From Candidatus Heimdallarchaeota archaeon (GTDB taxonomy: Archaea; Asgardarchaeota; Heimdallarchaeia; JABLTI01), in contig DAOUWQ010000046.1 in assembly GCA_030667035.1 (NCBI GenBank), positions 1 to 7,853 on the forward strand: a stretch of DNA of 7,853 nt, in the 5' to 3' direction. The position numbers and the translations under genes were made by a program. A model generated the notes under the pieces. The model was not told where the DNA came from. It saw nothing but the letters and a program-made list of their open reading frames with translations, and made no database searches. Shown one piece after another: positions 6,140 to 7,853 of the stretch. How positions within the stretch are numbered: position 1 is the first letter of the stretch; each line of letters begins with the position of its first letter.

Positions 6140-6955
6140 ATGTATCAAGACGAAAAGGGAAATTTTCATAGAACAGATGCAGAAGAACATGTTTTTTGGG
6201 GAATGAGACTACTAAAAATAGGGTTCATTCTATTAATAATAAGCTTTACAGCATATTTCATAGGATCAATAATTGAAATTAATCTTGGGTTAGAACATTA
6301 CTCAATAAACCCATTCTATTACCCACTTGAATCCTCATCATATTATTCAATGCAAGTATTTTTGGCAATATTCAATGTTGGTTTTACAGGATCCATTTAT
6401 GTGCTTGGAATAGGAACATTGTTTTTGAGTAGGCTCTTACCTGAGCCTGTAAAAAAGAGCTTGAAAATAACGGGGATATTATATCTAATATTAGTACCTC
6501 TGAACTTGTTAAATTTTATAATTGTCTATATTTTGCAAGCAAACTACGCATACCCCGGTACTCCCAGACTATACAACGCAATAATCCTCACAAGCTATTC
6601 TGCAGCAGTATTAGAATTTCTAATGCTGATAGTAATAGCATTGATGTTGGCAAAAGAACTGAAATTAATGAAGGATATGCAAAGAGGAAAAAATGGCACG
6701 GTAGTTTTACCAGGGATATTAGTAGCATTTTTCATCATCTGGTTAATAGGGGGAATAATGTATTACGTAGCAGTAAACTTGGCGCAACCATTTAGCACAC
6801 TGGAACCACTAATAACCGCAGCAATATATGTAGAAGGAATAGGACAAATACTATATTGTGCAACAGCAGTAGGAGTATTCATAGCACTACTAGTAAAAGC
6901 AAACAAAATAGCGATAACTCCTTTAGCAGCAATGAACCATAAGAGTTACTACTAA
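6140..6955 (+). CDS. Six-helix integral membrane protein, function unknown
   Basis: Hypothetical 271-residue membrane protein. A short charged N-terminus (1-22) precedes six hydrophobic segments at about 24-46, 71-98, 109-133, 147-170, 188-212 and 226-252. A 25-residue loop rich in Ser and Tyr separates helices 1 and 2, and a basic loop (171-187) separates 4 and 5. No signal peptide cleavage site, transporter signature or conserved catalytic residue stands out. ATG 6140 is chosen because GAAGGGAAG lies directly upstream; a TTG at 6074 would add 22 residues. The next gene begins 33 nt after the stop on the same strand, so the two are probably cotranscribed. Family not recognised. Confidence 0.8.
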   Translation: MYQDEKGNFHRTDAEEHVFWGMRLLKIGFILLIISFTAYFIGSIIEINLGLEHYSINPFYYPLESSSYYSMQVFLAIFNVGFTGSIYVLGIGTLFLSRLLPEPVKKSLKITGILYLILVPLNLLNFIIVYILQANYAYPGTPRLYNAIILTSYSAAVLEFLMLIVIALMLAKELKLMKDMQRGKNGTVVLPGILVAFFIIWLIGGIMYYVAVNLAQPFSTLEPLITAAIYVEGIGQILYCATAVGVFIALLVKANKIAITPLAAMNHKSYY

Positions 6956-6988
6956 CAAACGATAAATAAAAAAAAAACAAGCAAGCGA

Positions 6989-7285
6989 GTGTGCGAGAAA
7001 TTGACAGAGCAACATGTAGTAAAGAAAATGGCTAAAATTCATTGTGCGAAGGGACCAAAGAACTGTAAGACATGTCGAGAATATGCTAAAGAGATAAGAT
7101 ATGAACTATTGGATACTGATCCACAAGAAAATGAATTAGCTGCAAGACCGATGATAGAGTTAGAAGTAATGGGAGAAAAAACATGGGTAACTTTTGATGT
7201 GATAGCCTATTTTGATACAATGGACGAATTACAAGAATATACAGCAAAAAACGACATCAAAATTGAGCAAATAATAGATGAATGA
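6989..7285 (+). CDS. Small Cys-containing hypothetical protein, 98 aa
   Basis: A soluble protein with a Cys/His-bearing N-terminal part (HCAKGPKNCKTCREYAKE, residues about 18-35) and an acidic C-terminal half with alternating strands (MIELEVMGEKTWVTFDVIAYF), ending IKIEQIIDE. C19, C26 and C29, with H18 and the start-proximal C2, could bind a metal, though the spacing is not a standard zinc ribbon. The GTG start at 6989 has no clear Shine-Dalgarno; ATG 7028 would drop 13 residues and lose C2. It follows the membrane protein by 33 nt, and its stop overlaps the start of the 47-aa ORF in ATGA. Family unknown. Confidence 0.68.
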   Translation: MCEKLTEQHVVKKMAKIHCAKGPKNCKTCREYAKEIRYELLDTDPQENELAARPMIELEVMGEKTWVTFDVIAYFDTMDELQEYTAKNDIKIEQIIDE

Positions 7286-7425
7286 CTCCCGAAAAAGGGT
7301 TCTACTTGAAATTAACAGCAAAAGAGCAAAAAAGAATATCTACCAGAGCCAAATTAACAGCAAAAGCTAAGAGAAAAAATTTTATTCTAAGAGTGAGAAT
7401 AGTAAACTATGAGGAAAGGTTTTAA
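7282..7425 (+). CDS. Candidate 47-aa basic protein coupled by ATGA overlap
   Basis: ATG 7282 overlaps the TGA stop of the upstream gene (7283-7285) in the ATGA arrangement typical of translational coupling. The frame runs 48 codons. The product begins MTPEKGFYLKLTAKEQ, repeats KLTAK at residues 10-14 and 24-28, and ends RVRIVNYEERF. About a third of its residues are Lys or Arg, so it would be strongly basic, as in some RNA-binding or ribosome-associated small proteins (inference). The two KLTAK copies come from a 16-base direct repeat with a 42-base period. A-rich sequence favours such frames, so chance cannot be excluded, but the overlap makes a gene plausible. Confidence 0.42.
   Translation: MTPEKGFYLKLTAKEQKRISTRAKLTAKAKRKNFILRVRIVNYEERF
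7309..7366 (+). repeat. 16-bp direct repeat, period 42
   Basis: AAATTAACAGCAAAAG occurs at 7309-7324 and 7351-7366 with no mismatch. The period is a multiple of three, so both copies are read in the same frame of the 47-aa ORF. There are only two copies, so this is not a CRISPR array. Confidence 0.8.
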
Positions 7426-7770
7426 TACTCCCACCTCAGAACAAAACAAGTCGAAAGACGAAAAGTCGGGGTGGAAAACAAGAGATAAAATCGCTTGTAG
7501 ACCATTTGCTCATTAGAGCAAAAGTTTAAAAAGAAAAAAATTCACCGACAGAGATTAGTTTCCTCATGAAACTGCTCGCACCGTATTGAAGGCGACAATC
7601 CGACTAGGAGCATACTGCTCTAGAATGACAGGTTGCAAAAATCCAAGCGAGCAAACAATGAAAAGAAGAAACTAAAAAATCTCAAAAACTCAAAAAAAAT
7701 CTATCAATTTATGTTTACTATGAGATCCCGAAATAAAACGGTTCGGGGTTGATGAAAACCAACTCGCGCT
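7426..7770. other. Structured spacer without a recognised gene
   Basis: About 345 bases with no ORF worth calling but many perfect short helices. These are CCACCTC/GGGGTGG (7431-7437, 7468-7474) around a GAAA-capped mini-hairpin (7450-7459); ACAAG/CTTGT (7478-7482, 7494-7498); TTTGCTC/GAGCAAA with an ATTA loop (7505-7522); AGTTTC/GAAACT (7557-7573); a long-range GCTCGC/GCGAGC (7574-7579, 7647-7652) enclosing a bulged hairpin at 7604-7623; and CCCGAA/TTCGGG (7727-7747). It is more GC-rich in patches than the flanks. I could not match it to tRNA, 5S rRNA, SRP RNA or RNase P RNA. A structured RNA of unknown type is possible. Confidence 0.4.
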
Positions 7771-7771
7771 A

Positions 7772-7780
7772 TTATATATT
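7772..7780 (+). promoter_or_regulatory. TATA box before the truncated last gene
   Basis: TTATATATT; the core TATATA starts at 7773, 34 nt before the ATG at 7807, matching the spacing at the 411-aa gene. A CCCGAA/TTCGGG hairpin (7727-7747) and a short GGTT/AACC inverted repeat (7747-7760) lie directly upstream. Confidence 0.55.
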
Positions 7781-7806
7781 ACCCCCAATAGAATAAAGCA
7801 AATTGC

Positions 7807-7853
7807 ATGGTAAAAAGACATGTAAAGGTTGTACAAACTAATAATTCCTACTG
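7807..7853 (+). CDS. Start of a gene truncated by the window end
   Basis: ATG 7807 opens a frame with no stop to the last base, reading MVKRHVKVVQTNNSY. Only 15 codons are visible, too few for a family call. The support is the TATA box placed as for other genes here, which implies a nearly leaderless mRNA; there is no Shine-Dalgarno. It may be only a short chance frame. Confidence 0.42.
   Translation, partial: MVKRHVKVVQTNNSY

Noticed and set aside
7309..7366. Two-copy repeat as a CRISPR array
   Set aside because: There are only two 16-bp copies, with a 26-bp interval, inside a plausible ORF and without further copies.
7411..7500. RNase P RNA
   Set aside because: Only a loose CR-I-like string is present. 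I could not find convincing CR-IV and CR-V partners at proper spacing.
7560..7665. Minus-strand frame of about 35 codons reading LQPVILEQYAPSRIVAFNT
   Set aside because: It has no ATG or GTG at its head, no Shine-Dalgarno, and it runs across the perfect hairpins at 7557-7623. A decayed gene fragment is possible but unsupported.

Overview
The window is AT-rich with short intergenic spacers. It looks archaeal. Several starts have a TATA element about 34-35 nt upstream and no bacterial -35/-10 pair, and some terminations are marked by oligo-T. One hypothetical protein has a layout that recalls the longin-like and roadblock-like proteins common in Asgard archaea. An Asgard (Lokiarchaeia-like) or other anaerobic archaeon is my best guess from the sequence alone. 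The lineage is an inference, and there is no rRNA or tRNA to anchor it.

Layout. Positions 1-1020 hold the 3' part of an aldo/keto reductase with two C-terminal [4Fe-4S] motifs (+). A symmetric hairpin with T-tracts on both strands separates it from the convergent plsY-like acyl-phosphate:glycerol-3-phosphate acyltransferase gene (-, to 1767). A divergent spacer leads to a 98-aa two-helix membrane protein (+, 1938-2234) that ends in a hairpin terminator. A 549-aa helical orphan protein follows (+, 2445-4094).

The gap 4095-4625 has no long ORF. It holds a credible 45-aa minus-strand gene with its own TATA box and Shine-Dalgarno, and a weaker 31-aa plus-strand ORF. A 411-aa protein with longin-like and roadblock-like character is at 4626-5861 (+). 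A spacer with a nested inverted repeat and a 19-aa micro-ORF leads to a six-helix membrane protein (6140-6955), a 98-aa Cys-containing protein (6989-7285) and an ATGA-coupled 47-aa basic ORF (7282-7425); these last three look like one operon.

Positions 7426-7770 hold no convincing gene but are dense in perfect short hairpins. A TATA box at 7772-7780 then precedes the start of a gene cut off by the window end (ATG 7807).

Only the reductase and PlsY have recognisable enzymology. The genes do not form one obvious pathway. The most notable points are an ester-lipid acyltransferase in an apparently archaeal genome, the short genes hidden in the gaps, and the structured spacers at 5928-5992 and 7426-7770.
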